Shown here in pieces: positions 44,858 to 55,033 of a stretch of 64,000 nt of DNA. The notes beneath the pieces are model-generated. The model was given only the letters and a program-made list of their open reading frames with translations, searched no databases and had not been told where the DNA came from. Source of the stretch: Thalassoroseus pseudoceratinae (GTDB lineage: Bacteria; Planctomycetota; Planctomycetia; Planctomycetales; Planctomycetaceae); assembly GCF_011634775.1 (NCBI RefSeq), contig NZ_JAALXT010000001.1, positions 1,321,125-1,385,124 on the forward strand. The letters are read 5' to 3'. Within the stretch, counting starts at the first letter, position 1. Each line of letters starts with the position of its first letter. The position numbers and the translations under genes were made by a program.

Positions 44858-46060
44858 GTGTCCCGCGATTTGAAGCGCATTTCGATCATTGCTGGTTTCT
44901 TTCTGGTGACACTGCGACTGTGCATCGGCTGGCAATTTCTCTACGAGGGTTTGTGGAAATATCGGACCCAAGAAACTGCAACCCCTTGGACAGCATCAGG
45001 TTATCTCTCAAACGCCATCGGCCCGTTTCGGGATGTTTTCCGTGACATGGCCGACGATCCCGATGGCTTGAATTGGCTCAACTACAACAAGATGGCCAAG
45101 CGGTGGGAGTCCTGGAAAGAAGACTTCGCCAGCCATTACAAGCTCAACGACGATCAACGGAAAGAATTGGATCAATTGCTGCATGGGTCGGATGACTTCT
45201 CCGTTGAACTCAACGATTGGCCCGTCGAACTCAAAGGCAACGATCCGAAGTATTTCATCTATCGCCCCAATTTGGATGGCGGTGGACGCTTGGCGATCAT
45301 CAAAGGGCAGGAACCAGTTCCAGCACGGTTCGACAACCTCCGGAAGTACATCACGGAGAAAGCCGCTCCGGAATACCACGAGGCCGTTGATAAACTCCAA
45401 CGGATGTACGAGAACGACGCTTACCTCGAACAACTCGAAACGCTGTTGAAGGAAGACCCGGAATGGACCGGTGTCGTCAAAGACGCCGAAGGAAACATTC
45501 TGGAAGAGCGTGTCGGCAAGGTCGAACTCTACCGCACGAAGTTGGCCGCCTATGAGGAAGAACTCGCCGCTGCGGATCAGGACTTCGAACACGAACACCT
45601 CAAAAAGAAGTGGAGTGAAGTTCAGGATCTGAAGAAAGAACTGATTCCCCCCGTCAAAGCATTGGATACGGACTTGAAGGTCGCAGCCATTGGCTTGTTG
45701 TCGGAAGAACAACGTGCGATGCCGAAAATGCCTCCGCAGCGTAGCCAGATTCACACGATCGACATGCTCACAATTTGGGCCTTGATCGTGTTGGGAATCC
45801 TGCTGATTTCCGGCTTCTTCACCCGAATTGCCGCCTTGCTCGGCGCGGGAATGGTTCTATCATTCTATTTGGTGGCCCCACCATGGCCCGGAGTGCCGGC
45901 ACCACTCGGTCCGGAACACTCTTTTGTCGTCAACAAGAACTTGATCGAAGTCGTCGCCTTGCTTGCATTGACGTTCCTGCCCACGGGAACGTGGTTCGGT
46001 GTCGACGGGATTTTCTATCGGCTGTTCCATCGAAACGATGCGAAAGCTGAAAACTCGTAA
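44858..46060 (+). CDS. DoxX-family membrane protein with large soluble insert
   Basis: A 400-residue protein. GTG 44858 follows GGAGGAAG. Residues 10-35 (IIAGFFLVTLRLCIGWQFLYEGLWKY, first helix) match the DoxX start, where GWxFLxEGxxK is typical. A hydrophilic helical and coiled region of about 240 residues follows (FRDMADDPDGLNW to LLSEEQRAMPK). The remaining three helices come after residue 290 (LTIWALIVLGILLISGFFTR, LLGAGMVLSFYLVAPP, LIEVVALLALTFLPTG). DoxX proteins are involved in thiol redox or quinone reactions. The insert separates helix 1 from the rest and would form a separate domain. It precedes a TAT-type oxidoreductase gene by 58 bp. Confidence 0.8.
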   Translation: MSRDLKRISIIAGFFLVTLRLCIGWQFLYEGLWKYRTQETATPWTASGYLSNAIGPFRDVFRDMADDPDGLNWLNYNKMAKRWESWKEDFASHYKLNDDQRKELDQLLHGSDDFSVELNDWPVELKGNDPKYFIYRPNLDGGGRLAIIKGQEPVPARFDNLRKYITEKAAPEYHEAVDKLQRMYENDAYLEQLETLLKEDPEWTGVVKDAEGNILEERVGKVELYRTKLAAYEEELAAADQDFEHEHLKKKWSEVQDLKKELIPPVKALDTDLKVAAIGLLSEEQRAMPKMPPQRSQIHTIDMLTIWALIVLGILLISGFFTRIAALLGAGMVLSFYLVAPPWPGVPAPLGPEHSFVVNKNLIEVVALLALTFLPTGTWFGVDGIFYRLFHRNDAKAENS

Positions 46061-46118
46061 ATCCAACCACCTCAGACACTGAACACACACTTTGGTACTT
46101 CATTGAAAAGGGGCAATC

Positions 46119-47735
46119 ATGCCGCTGACTCCTGAACAGAAACAAATTGGTCAAGACAATTTCCACGAAGCCAGCGGATGGACCCGGCGACAATTCGGCA
46201 AAGGTGTGGCAGCGGGTGCAGTTGCTGCAGGAGCAACCTTCGCCGGCTATCAAGAACTCTCCGGTAATCCGGTGAAGGTCGCGTGGATCGGAACTGGTGA
46301 CGAGGGCAGCGTGCTGCTCAACGAGCACCCAACCGCTCATATGGACATTGTCGCCATCGCCGACCTCCGTCCCAGCAATCGCGAACGGGCATTCACCGGT
46401 GACGGCAACGATCACCGACGCGGTCTGAACAAGATTCTTGGGGAGAAAACCGCCTCGAAAATCAAGAAAAACGGCCACGTCTACAATACCCACAAGGAAT
46501 TGCTCAAAGCCGTTGCCGATGGCAATCTTGAGCTCGAAGCCGTTGTCATTGCGGTACCGTTGGTCGCTCACGCACCAATCGCCATTGACTGTCTCAACGC
46601 CGGTCTCCACGTGCTGACCGAAAAGCTGATGGCTCACAACATCGGTGAATGTAAGGAGATGATCAAAGTCGCCCGCAAGAACAACAAGCTTCTCGCGGTC
46701 GGTCACCAGCGACACTACAACGTGCTTTACGACAACGCCAATGATCTCGTGCAGAATGGATTGCTCGGGACAATCAAGCACATTCGGGCGTTGTGGCATC
46801 GCAACAATAGTTTCCCCAATCGTGACAGCTGGCAGAAGAAAACCGGTGGAACCGCCAAGGCGTTCTATAGTGACATGGAAGCCTTGCAGAAGTCAAAAAT
46901 CGACCTCAAAGAGTTCGGTTTCCAAGACTTCGAGCACCTCGGCAACTGGCGATTGTACAACGAAACCGGCGGAGGTCTCATGGCGGAGTTGGGTAGTCAC
47001 CAACTCGATGCATGCAGCATTTTCCTTGGTAAAGTCAAACCGATTGCTGTCCTTGGTTATGGTGGCAAGAACTACTACGGTGTGTCCTGGGAAGACGATA
47101 ACGGCAATCGAGCCGGACTCGGCCCAAAAGACAAGTGGGACGATAAACGTGAAATCGACGATCATGTTTACACAATCTTCGAGTTTCCCGGGCCGAATTA
47201 CGAGCACAACAAAGACGACATCGTCGTTGTGACGTATTCGTCGCTCAATACGAACTCCTTCGAACCATATGGTGAGCACGTTTACGGCAGTCGTGCGACT
47301 CTCATCATGGAGCAAGAACAGAAAGTCATGCTCTACAAAGAGGGAGCTGGGTACGAAAAACGACTGCAGGTCGTCAAAGACAAAGCCGGCCAAGCGGCCA
47401 TCGACACCAGCGAAAGTCTCGCACCGTCGAGTGCGGCCGCGGTTTCGGCCAGTGAAATCGGCGAGAAAGTCAGCCGAGGCTACACCGAAGAAATGGAACA
47501 CTTCTGCTGGGCCATTCGCAACCTCGGTCCGACCTATTACCCTGATGGCAAACCTGTGCCGAAATCGGAGAAAGGTCTGCGGTGTCCCGACGTGCAAGGT
47601 ATGGCCGACGCCATCATGGCACTGACTTCGAATCTCGCCATGAAATATCGGCAACGTATCGAGTTCAAACCGGAATGGTTCGATCCCGATAACCCCGCCA
47701 CGCCGGAAGAAGACGTCAAGAAGATGTTCGGCTAA
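46119..47735 (+). CDS. TAT-exported Gfo/Idh/MocA oxidoreductase
   Basis: A 538-residue NAD(P)-binding oxidoreductase. The twin-arginine leader is [20 protein letters not shown] (from residue 22). The Rossmann half has [17 protein letters not shown] near residue 53 and the EKP-type motif as LTEKLMAHN near 168. The C-terminal half has [21 protein letters not shown] near 284, with the His of the active site, and a long insertion with [18 protein letters not shown]. Such enzymes act on sugars, and planctomycetes carry many exported copies. It is downstream of the DoxX-like gene and ends in a clear terminator. Substrate unknown. Confidence 0.9.
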   Translation: MPLTPEQKQIGQDNFHEASGWTRRQFGKGVAAGAVAAGATFAGYQELSGNPVKVAWIGTGDEGSVLLNEHPTAHMDIVAIADLRPSNRERAFTGDGNDHRRGLNKILGEKTASKIKKNGHVYNTHKELLKAVADGNLELEAVVIAVPLVAHAPIAIDCLNAGLHVLTEKLMAHNIGECKEMIKVARKNNKLLAVGHQRHYNVLYDNANDLVQNGLLGTIKHIRALWHRNNSFPNRDSWQKKTGGTAKAFYSDMEALQKSKIDLKEFGFQDFEHLGNWRLYNETGGGLMAELGSHQLDACSIFLGKVKPIAVLGYGGKNYYGVSWEDDNGNRAGLGPKDKWDDKREIDDHVYTIFEFPGPNYEHNKDDIVVVTYSSLNTNSFEPYGEHVYGSRATLIMEQEQKVMLYKEGAGYEKRLQVVKDKAGQAAIDTSESLAPSSAAAVSASEIGEKVSRGYTEEMEHFCWAIRNLGPTYYPDGKPVPKSEKGLRCPDVQGMADAIMALTSNLAMKYRQRIEFKPEWFDPDNPATPEEDVKKMFG

Positions 47736-47778
47736 ACCGGTTTTTCCAAGCCAGCTGACCGACAAAAATCTGATTACA

Positions 47779-47812
47779 AACGCCCCTTGGCAAGCCCGAG
47801 GGGCGTTTTTTT
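47779..47812 (+). terminator. Rho-independent terminator of the Gfo/Idh/MocA gene
   Basis: AACGCCCCT (47779-47787) pairs with AGGGGCGTT (47799-47807) and is followed by a run of T residues. Confidence 0.9.
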
Positions 47813-47997
47813 GTGAATTTTCGCTTCAGACTGCTCATTTCGTTTCCATTAACGTCTTCCCGAAGCGTCTTGCTGGCGATACACTTCGCGGAACAGATCG
47901 ACCAACTGCGGTCGAGAACCGTACATTGGTCTCCGCGTCGAGTTACGCGGAACTCGAAGACCTTTTCCCGCCGAACGCTTTCCCACCGAAGTCCACC

Positions 47998-49809
47998 ATG
48001 CGACGCGACGAACTCCGAAATATTGCGATCATCGCCCACGTTGATCACGGCAAAACCACCTTGGTCGATTCCTTGTTGCGGCAAAGCGGACAGTTCCGAG
48101 ATGCCCAACTTGCGGGCGACTGCATTCTGGACTCGAACGACCAGGAACGCGAACGCGGCATTACGATTCTGGCCAAGAACATTGCCCTCACGTACAAGGG
48201 CGTGAAGATCAATATCATCGACACCCCAGGCCACGCGGACTTCGGCGGCGAAGTCGAACGGGTGCTGAAGATGGCCGACGGCGTGTTGGTGCTTGTGGAT
48301 TCGTACGAAGGCCCGCGTCCGCAAACCCGATTTGTGGTGCAGAAAGCGTTGGAATGTGGACTCAAACCGTTAGTGGTGGTCAACAAGATCGACCGTCCCG
48401 ACGCCCGCCCTGATGATGCGTTGTCTGAGACGTTTGATTTGTTTGTCGAACTCGGTGCCGACGATGAAGCCCTCGACTTCCCTTACATCTTCGCCAGTGG
48501 TCGGGATGGCTACGCCTCTCATGATCCGGCAGATCGCGACGGGACCATTGAACCGCTGTTGGATTTGGTGCTGGAACACGTCCCTGGTCCAGATGTCTCT
48601 CCTGACGGCCCGCTGCAATTCATGGTCACAACTTTGGAATGGTCCGAGTACGTCGGTCGAATCGCGACCGGTCGCATCACGTCTGGTCAAGTCAAAAAGG
48701 GACAGAAGGTCGTCGTCATTCGCAAAGACGGCAAGCACGAGTCGGCTACAATCGACGCCGTCGAGGCATTCGACAAACTTGGCCGAGCCGAAGTCGATTC
48801 AGCCCAAGCCGGCGATGTCGTGGCTTTGGTTGGTCTGCCGGACCCGGAAATCGGTGACACCGTTGCCTGTCCGGTTCAACCAACAGCTCTCGAGCGGCTT
48901 GCCGTCGACGAACCAACGCTCTCGATGCTGTTTACGGTAAACTCGTCACCACTCGCCGGTCGTGATGGCAAGTTCGTCACCAGCCGTCACCTGCGAGCGC
49001 GGTTGATGAAGGAACTCGAACACAACGTCGCCTTGCGGGTTCAAGAAACGGAAGACAAAGATTCCTTCTTGGTCTCCGGGCGGGGAGTGTTGCACCTTTC
49101 CGTGTTAATTGAACAGATGCGGCGGGAACAGTATGAACTTTCCGTTGGCAAACCGGAGGTGATCCGCAAGGAAATCGACGGGAAAATGCACGAGCCATTT
49201 GAAGAACTCGTGATTGATGTTCCTGCCGAGGATGTCGGCCCGGTCATGGAACTCGTCGGCAATCGACGTGGGCAGGTCAAAGAAATGACAGCCGGAACGA
49301 CCGGGATGACACACCTGGAGTTCTCAATTCCCGCCCGTGGGTTGATCGGTCTGCGAACACGGTTGCTCAATGCGACCCGTGGGCAAGCCATCATTCACCA
49401 CCGCTTCGAGAGCTACCGTCCCATCGAAGGCGAAGTGCCGCGACGGAAAAATGGTGTGCTGATTTCGCAAGTCAACGGGCAAGCGGTTGGGTATGCGATT
49501 TGGAAGTTGCAGGAACGGGCGGATATGTTTGTCGGTCCGGGTGAAGATGTTTACGAAGGTATGATCGTCGGGGAAAACTCTCGGGAAAACGATTTGGTCG
49601 TGAATCCGATTCGGGAAAAGAAACTGACGAACGTCCGCTCGTCCGGAGCCGACGATGCGATTCTGCTCAAACCGCCGCGACAGATGACGCTTGAGGCGGC
49701 TCTCGAATACATCGAAGACGATGAGTTCGTAGAAGTTACGCCCGCCGTCATCCGGACACGGAAGATTCACCTCACCGAAACCGATCGAAAACGCCACGCG
49801 CGGAAGTAA
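47998..49809 (+). CDS. typA: Ribosome-associated GTPase TypA/BipA
   Basis: A 603-residue translational GTPase that binds 70S ribosomes and helps 50S assembly under stress. I chose ATG 47998, giving MRRDELRNIAIIAHVDHGKTT with the G1 motif at residues 13-21; G3 is DTPGHADFGGEVER near 78 and G4 is VVNKIDRPDA near 130. Domains 2 and 3 (RIATGRITSGQVKKG; RGVLHLSVLIEQMR) and the TypA-specific C-terminal domain (GTTGMTHLEFSIPARGLIGLR; LTNVRSSGADDAI) are complete. The open frame before 47998 lacks conserved residues. Its own terminator-insulated region lies upstream; no partner gene is adjacent. Confidence 0.96.
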   Translation: MRRDELRNIAIIAHVDHGKTTLVDSLLRQSGQFRDAQLAGDCILDSNDQERERGITILAKNIALTYKGVKINIIDTPGHADFGGEVERVLKMADGVLVLVDSYEGPRPQTRFVVQKALECGLKPLVVVNKIDRPDARPDDALSETFDLFVELGADDEALDFPYIFASGRDGYASHDPADRDGTIEPLLDLVLEHVPGPDVSPDGPLQFMVTTLEWSEYVGRIATGRITSGQVKKGQKVVVIRKDGKHESATIDAVEAFDKLGRAEVDSAQAGDVVALVGLPDPEIGDTVACPVQPTALERLAVDEPTLSMLFTVNSSPLAGRDGKFVTSRHLRARLMKELEHNVALRVQETEDKDSFLVSGRGVLHLSVLIEQMRREQYELSVGKPEVIRKEIDGKMHEPFEELVIDVPAEDVGPVMELVGNRRGQVKEMTAGTTGMTHLEFSIPARGLIGLRTRLLNATRGQAIIHHRFESYRPIEGEVPRRKNGVLISQVNGQAVGYAIWKLQERADMFVGPGEDVYEGMIVGENSRENDLVVNPIREKKLTNVRSSGADDAILLKPPRQMTLEAALEYIEDDEFVEVTPAVIRTRKIHLTETDRKRHARK

Positions 49810-49910
49810 GCCAGCACGCTTGATCAATCCTGACGATAGACGAATCACGACGGTATAATGAGTGAGAACCATTCGGAAAACCGTCGTGAATTGAGAAGGA
49901 TGACCGTGCA

Positions 49911-50381
49911 ATGCTGGAGCCGACGACTGATATCGGCAATGTTCTCCTGCGATTGGCCGCTTCGATTCTGCTGGCCGCCGTATATGGTTGGGAACGGGAA
50001 TACCGCGATAAACCCGCCGGACTGAAAACTCACATGCTCTTGGCATTGGGGTCAGCGGCCTTGACGATCATTGCGGTCCAATTCCCCTTGACCCAACACC
50101 AAGAGCAACCCGGTATCGAATTCGATCCGTTTCGATTGATTCAAGGCATTTTGACTGGCATCGGGTTTCTCGGTGCGGGGACGATCATCCAATCGAATGG
50201 CGATGTGGAAGGACTCACGACCGCCGCCACGTTATGGATGGTGACGGCGATTGGAGTAGCCTGTGGCTTGGGGTATCTCACGATCGCTGCGATGACAACG
50301 GGCTTGGGTTTGGCGGTGTTGATTGCGGTGAAGTCGTTTGAACGCCGACTCTTTTCGGATCAAGACTCCGACGAGTCTTAA
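49911..50381 (+). CDS. MgtC/SapB-family membrane protein
   Basis: A 156-residue protein with four or five membrane helices. The MgtC/SapB core is visible as LLAAVYGWEREYRDKPAGLKTHMLLALGSA near residues 21-50, the family signature with the conserved Arg/Glu/Lys. GILTGIGFLGAGTII near 80 and TTAATLWMVTAIGVACGLG near 104 follow. The family is linked to Mg2+ and membrane-potential homeostasis; this protein lacks the soluble C-terminal domain of MgtC, so it is the short SapB type. It is a single gene, 101 bp after typA. Confidence 0.9.
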   Translation: MLEPTTDIGNVLLRLAASILLAAVYGWEREYRDKPAGLKTHMLLALGSAALTIIAVQFPLTQHQEQPGIEFDPFRLIQGILTGIGFLGAGTIIQSNGDVEGLTTAATLWMVTAIGVACGLGYLTIAAMTTGLGLAVLIAVKSFERRLFSDQDSDES

Positions 50382-50495
50382 TCGGGTTCCCTTATAACTT
50401 GACCAGTCTCAAAAACCGTACCGTCAGCATCAATAACTTGAAGGAAAGCAATCCCATCTCTAGATTCCACCGGTTGCGTCTGCCGCTGAGCGTTC

Positions 50496-50501
50496 TATAC
50501 T
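50496..50501 (+). promoter_or_regulatory. Candidate -10 box upstream of the phosphoesterase gene
   Basis: TATACT matches 5 of 6 consensus bases and lies about 125 bp before the TTG start. A weak -35 (TTGCGT, 50474-50479) is 16 bp upstream. Confidence 0.3.
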
Positions 50502-50626
50502 GTGTGTTGGCGAGTCAGGTCACCGCCCCAAGGTCTTGACCATCCGAACACGTAATGGATACACTGCCGGGGAGTCCATTGCGGCAACGACAGAATACGT
50601 GTCCCGACACGGGGAGCGAGTAGGCG

Positions 50627-51388
50627 TTGAAACGAGCGATCATTAGCGACATTCACGGCAACCTGGAAGGGTTGGAAGCCGTCCTCGCGCACATCAAAGA
50701 GCAGAATTGCGATTCGATCTATTGCCTCGGCGACATTGTCGGGTACGGTCCGAATCCTCGCGAGTGCATTGATCGTGTGATGGATTGCCAAATGACGTTG
50801 CTGGGCAATCACGATCAAGGAGCGCTGTTCGACCCCGAAGGCTTCAACGCCGGGGCGGAGCGGGCCATTTTCTGGACCCGCAAGATGCTCGAAAGCGGTG
50901 ACGCCCGTGGAAACCGGAAACGCTGGGATTTTCTTGGCGAACTTCCACGTATGCACCGCGAGAACGACCTGCTGTTCGTCCACGGTTCCGCGCGAAACCC
51001 GCTCAATGAGTACGTGTTCCCAGAGGACATTTACAACCAACGGAAAATGGAACGCATTTTCGGCCTGGTTGCTAAGTACTGTTTTCAGGGGCATACGCAC
51101 ATTCCGGGTGTCTTTACGGAGGACTATAATTTCCTCCCGCCTGAAGAAATCGAAATGACTTACCGCACCACCGGCGAAAAGGCTTTGGTGAATGTCGGTT
51201 CGGTTGGCCAACCGCGGAACGGAGACAACCGTTCGTCTTACGTGATCTTGGAAGATGGCGAAGATGATTGCGATTACGTCATCCGCTTCCAACGCGTGCC
51301 ATACGATTTCGAAAAGACCGCCGCAAAAATCTACGATATCCCGGATCTTGATAACTTCCTCGGCGACCGTCTTCGTGATGGACGCTAG
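50627..51388 (+). CDS. Calcineurin-like metallophosphoesterase (YfcE/phosphodiesterase type)
   Basis: A 253-residue two-metal phosphoesterase. The start is TTG 50627, giving [26 protein letters not shown] and GAGTAGG lie upstream and no ATG fits. The metal ligands are in SDIHGN near residue 7, [10 protein letters not shown] near 36, GNHD near 62 and the closing FQGHTHIPG near 148, with [12 protein letters not shown] near 188. Such enzymes hydrolyse phosphodiesters or phosphomonoesters of small molecules or proteins; the natural substrate is not evident. It is separated from yidC by about 295 bp that holds no recognisable gene. Confidence 0.9.
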   Translation: MKRAIISDIHGNLEGLEAVLAHIKEQNCDSIYCLGDIVGYGPNPRECIDRVMDCQMTLLGNHDQGALFDPEGFNAGAERAIFWTRKMLESGDARGNRKRWDFLGELPRMHRENDLLFVHGSARNPLNEYVFPEDIYNQRKMERIFGLVAKYCFQGHTHIPGVFTEDYNFLPPEEIEMTYRTTGEKALVNVGSVGQPRNGDNRSSYVILEDGEDDCDYVIRFQRVPYDFEKTAAKIYDIPDLDNFLGDRLRDGR

Positions 51389-51683
51389 ACCGGACTGAAG
51401 TTCTTGTGGGACATAGTCGAGGCGAAAACGCTTTCGTTTCTCACTCTCTGCGAGACCGTACCGGTTTGGATCGGAAGTCAACTGCTCTCGAGCCGGCGTG
51501 TTGCTCTTGAGTGTGCCGTCCACTAAAATTTGCCCAGTCGTCACTCCGTAGCAGGACGGCTCGTCGCTCCCGTTGCCAACCGTGCTTGTGTAATCGGTTC
51601 CGGGAAGACTCATCAACCGCGTGCAGATACCGTTCGCAGGAATCAAACGCAGCCTTCTTTGAACGTCGATTGGCGTAGCCATC

Positions 51684-53648
51684 ATGGATTTTCGCAGCAT
51701 TCTTCGGTTTATCTTGCTGTCGTTTGTGATTCTCTTCCTTTGGAAGCGTTTCGTAATCGACAATATTGCTCCGCCAGCTCCGGCTCCGGTTGTGGAGGAA
51801 GACGACGACGATACCGACAAGAAGCCCAAAGCCAAACGAGATGAACCGGCCGTTGCCGAGAAACCGAAGCCGGAACTCGCGAATAATCCGCATCAAGACA
51901 ACATCACAATCGGCTCGCTCGATCCGGAAGGCGAATACTTCTTCCAAGCAACGCTGACGACCACCGGCGCTGCCGTTCAGAAGTTGCAACTCAGCGACAC
52001 GCGTTACCACAGCCTTGAGAATCTCGAAGAACCTTTGGAACTTGTCGGCACACTCGAATCCGGCAAGCAAACCTTTCGCACTTTCTCGTCGACATTTACT
52101 GGCGACGATAAACTCAAAGAGCTGCTTGAAGATCATCCGCTTGATGAAGAAGACTGGAAGATCGTCGAACAATCTGAATCCAGTGTGACGTTTGAGTTCA
52201 CCATTCCCGGTCAGTTCCGGGTCCGCAAACGTTTCACGGTACCGGCAGTCGACCGTGAGAAAGAGGGGCTTTCCAACCGCCAGGTCCGGGATCGAAACGC
52301 GTCCGGCTACCAACTTCACTTGCAGGTCGAAATTGAGAACCTCGATACACAAGAACGTGAAGTTCAATATGTATTGCAAGGACCGGTCAAATTTCCCATC
52401 GAAAACCCCGATACTGCTCGGAAATTGCAAGACATCAAATACGGTTACATCGACGATGGTGAATTGACCAATTCGCAAATCGATGTCGAATCGCTCATTG
52501 AACAGACCGACGAAAACACCCGCGAACGCTGGACGAAACCATTCCGGTATGTGGGGGTCGATGGGCAGTTCTTCGCCGCCTTGGTGCTTCCGCAAGAGAA
52601 GAAGCGAAGCAGCGATTACGTTGAGTATTATGAAGCGGAAGTCCTGGAAACCAACGAGGAGAATGAAAAGCTCAGCCATATCAGCGTCAAGTTTGCATCC
52701 GACGAGTTCGAACTGGAACCGGGTGAGTCAACGACGCAGGATTGGTATTTGTTTGCCGGTCCGAAGCGACAGAAGCTGCTCGATGCAATCGACGCCGGTG
52801 CCATCGTTGAATATGGTTGGTTCGCTCCGGTCAGTAAGGCCATGCTTTGGCTGTTGAACTTCCTGCACGAAACCTTGTACCTGCCGTATGCGTTGGCGAT
52901 TATCTGTTTGACAATTCTCGTCCGTGGAGCGTTGTTCCCGATCTCCCGGAAACAGGCCATCAGTGCCGCTCGGATGAAGGAACTGCAACCGAAACTCGCG
53001 GAGCTGAAAAAGAAATACGGTGACGACAAGGAGAAGTTCCTCAAGGCTCAGATGGAACTATTCCGCGACGCTGGCTACAACCCACTTGCGGGATGTCTGC
53101 CGATGTTGCTGCAACTTCCCATCTTTATCGGCTTGTACTACGGCCTATACACGGCGATTGACTTGCGAGCATCTGAGTTCCTATGGATTCAGAACCTGGC
53201 AGCCCCCGACAATCTCTTCACCATGCCGTTCAAAGTGCCGCTCCTGGGAACGTCGTTCAATCTGCTGCCGATCATCACCATCGTGCTGTTTATCGCCCAG
53301 CAAAAAATGTTCATGCCAACGCCCGATCCGGAAGACGAGCAAGCCGTCTGGAACGCTCGCATCATGAACTTCATGATGGTCTTCATGGGCTTCCTGTTCT
53401 ATCACGTGCCTGCCGGATTGTGTTTGTACTTCATCGCTTCCAGCCTGTGGGGCATGGGCGAACGCAAATTGCTGGACGTACACAAGAATCCGGCGACCGC
53501 AGATGGCGGCAATTCTGGCAGTGGTGGATCGGGCGGTTCGTCTGGTTGGAAGCCTAGCGGAGGTGGAAGCAACGGCAGCACCAAACGCAACAACTCCAAT
53601 AAGAACCAGAAATCGAAGTCGCGAGGCCGTTCGAAGAATCGTCGCTGA
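51684..53648 (+). CDS. yidC: Membrane protein insertase YidC
   Basis: A 654-residue insertase of the Gram-negative type. A single N-terminal helix (ILRFILLSFVILFLWKRFVI) is followed by an acidic linker and a large periplasmic P1 domain to about residue 365. The conserved insertase core begins near 385 (LLNFLHETLYLPYALAIICLTILVRGALFP), with the Arg in the hydrophilic groove in TILVRGA, then MKELQPKLAELKKKYGDD, GCLPMLLQLPIFIGLYYGL and VPAGLCLYFIASSLW. The last 60 residues are Gly/Ser-rich and end in a Lys/Arg tail, like the ribosome-binding tails of some YidC and Oxa1. mnmE follows 9 bp later, but rnpA and rpmH are not upstream. Confidence 0.95.
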   Translation: MDFRSILRFILLSFVILFLWKRFVIDNIAPPAPAPVVEEDDDDTDKKPKAKRDEPAVAEKPKPELANNPHQDNITIGSLDPEGEYFFQATLTTTGAAVQKLQLSDTRYHSLENLEEPLELVGTLESGKQTFRTFSSTFTGDDKLKELLEDHPLDEEDWKIVEQSESSVTFEFTIPGQFRVRKRFTVPAVDREKEGLSNRQVRDRNASGYQLHLQVEIENLDTQEREVQYVLQGPVKFPIENPDTARKLQDIKYGYIDDGELTNSQIDVESLIEQTDENTRERWTKPFRYVGVDGQFFAALVLPQEKKRSSDYVEYYEAEVLETNEENEKLSHISVKFASDEFELEPGESTTQDWYLFAGPKRQKLLDAIDAGAIVEYGWFAPVSKAMLWLLNFLHETLYLPYALAIICLTILVRGALFPISRKQAISAARMKELQPKLAELKKKYGDDKEKFLKAQMELFRDAGYNPLAGCLPMLLQLPIFIGLYYGLYTAIDLRASEFLWIQNLAAPDNLFTMPFKVPLLGTSFNLLPIITIVLFIAQQKMFMPTPDPEDEQAVWNARIMNFMMVFMGFLFYHVPAGLCLYFIASSLWGMGERKLLDVHKNPATADGGNSGSGGSGGSSGWKPSGGGSNGSTKRNNSNKNQKSKSRGRSKNRR

Positions 53649-53657
53649 GGCTGACGA

Positions 53658-55031
53658 ATGCAACTTCAATGGGACGATACAATCGCGGCGCTCGCGTCTC
53701 CACCGGGTGCCGCGTTGCGCGGCATCGTTCGTATCAGCGGGCCCGATGTCAGAGAAGCGGTTTCCGCAATCTTTCACCCTGATGACGAGCAGCGTTGGCA
53801 AGCCACACGAAGTTCCCTGCGACATCCCGGACAGTTGACGTTACCGGATTTGCCGCCGATCGAATCCGCAGTATTGCTGTGGCCGGGGCGTCGCAGTTAT
53901 ACGGGTGAACCACTCGCCGAAATCCATACGCTCGGTTCGCCACCGTTGCTGGAAGCGATTCTCTCGGCGTTGTTTTCGCACAACATCCGACCGGCGAGAG
54001 CGGGCGAGTTCACATTGCGATCGTTTCTGAACGGCCGGATTGACCTGACACAAGCCGAAGCAGTGCTCGGCGTGATCGACGCGGAAGATCACCAAGAACT
54101 GAATGCCGCCTTGCAGCAACTCGCTGGTGGGTTGTCGTCACGGTTGGCGACGGTTCGGTCGGACTTGCTCGATCTGCTTGCGGATCTCGAAGCGGGTTTG
54201 GATTTTGTCGACGAAGACATTCAATTTGTCTCAACGGAAGAAGTGACGAATAGACTCAGCAATTCGCTGACGACAATTCGCAGCTTGCTCAGTGACGCCG
54301 ACACGCGAATGCAGTCATCGGTGAATCTTCGGGTGGTGTTGGCTGGTCTGCCAAACGCCGGGAAGAGCAGCCTATTCAACACGCTCACCGGTTCCGATGC
54401 GGCGTTGGTCTCGGATGAGCAGGGCACAACCCGCGACTACATTACCGGAACCGTGCGATGTGGTGAGATGACGATCGAACTCATTGACACCGCCGGAGCA
54501 GAACCCGTCTCGCCAACACGCGACATTATGCACCAAGCGAGCGAACTGCGAACTGATTTGCTCAAAGCCGCTGACATGATCCTGTTCTGCTCCGCCAGCC
54601 GACTTTCGAGTGAGGAAGCTCAATGGAACGCGGAGTTTTCCGAAGAGTTGTCACGTCTCGATCGGCCAATCCTGGCGGTCCAAACCAAGAGCGATCTCGT
54701 TGATGGGGATGCAGCGGAGACGCTTGCAGTTTCGACCTCCTTGCCCGAGAGTTTCGCTGCACTGAAGTCTGCTATTGCTGATCGATTGACCGAGCGTCAG
54801 CGCGGGGAACGCCAGTTGATCGGAAGTACGGCGGCCCGCTGCCGAGAAAGCTTGCAAGCGACCGAATCCGCACTTCAAGAAGGAATGGACGCCACCCATT
54901 CTCAGGCAGGTGAAGAGTTAATCGCATTGGAAATCCGAACGGCTCTCGATCATTTGGGACGTATCCTGGGGACCGTCTACACCGACGACATTCTCGATCG
55001 CATTTTCAGTAAGTTTTGTATCGGCAAGTAA
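53658..55031 (+). CDS. mnmE: tRNA modification GTPase MnmE
   Basis: A 457-residue GTPase which, with MnmG, makes 5-carboxymethylaminomethyl-uridine at the tRNA wobble position. The N-terminal formyl-THF-binding domain (PPGAALRGIVRISGPDV; RPARAGEFTLRSFLNGRIDLTQ near 115) is complete. The G domain has AGLPNAGKSSLFN near residue 230, DEQGTTRDYI near 252, DTAGAE near 278 and, as G4, TKSD. The C-terminus is FCIGK, the invariant end with the K+-loop-linked catalytic Cys. It begins 9 bp after yidC, so the two are likely an operon, and it converges with the DUF2339 gene, only 2 bp apart. Confidence 0.95.
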   Translation: MQLQWDDTIAALASPPGAALRGIVRISGPDVREAVSAIFHPDDEQRWQATRSSLRHPGQLTLPDLPPIESAVLLWPGRRSYTGEPLAEIHTLGSPPLLEAILSALFSHNIRPARAGEFTLRSFLNGRIDLTQAEAVLGVIDAEDHQELNAALQQLAGGLSSRLATVRSDLLDLLADLEAGLDFVDEDIQFVSTEEVTNRLSNSLTTIRSLLSDADTRMQSSVNLRVVLAGLPNAGKSSLFNTLTGSDAALVSDEQGTTRDYITGTVRCGEMTIELIDTAGAEPVSPTRDIMHQASELRTDLLKAADMILFCSASRLSSEEAQWNAEFSEELSRLDRPILAVQTKSDLVDGDAAETLAVSTSLPESFAALKSAIADRLTERQRGERQLIGSTAARCRESLQATESALQEGMDATHSQAGEELIALEIRTALDHLGRILGTVYTDDILDRIFSKFCIGK

Positions 55032-55033
55032 CT

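Noticed and set aside
50495-52679. Reverse frames of 446 and 412 aa across the phosphoesterase and yidC
   Set aside because: Both overlap unambiguous forward genes and have no recognisable domain.
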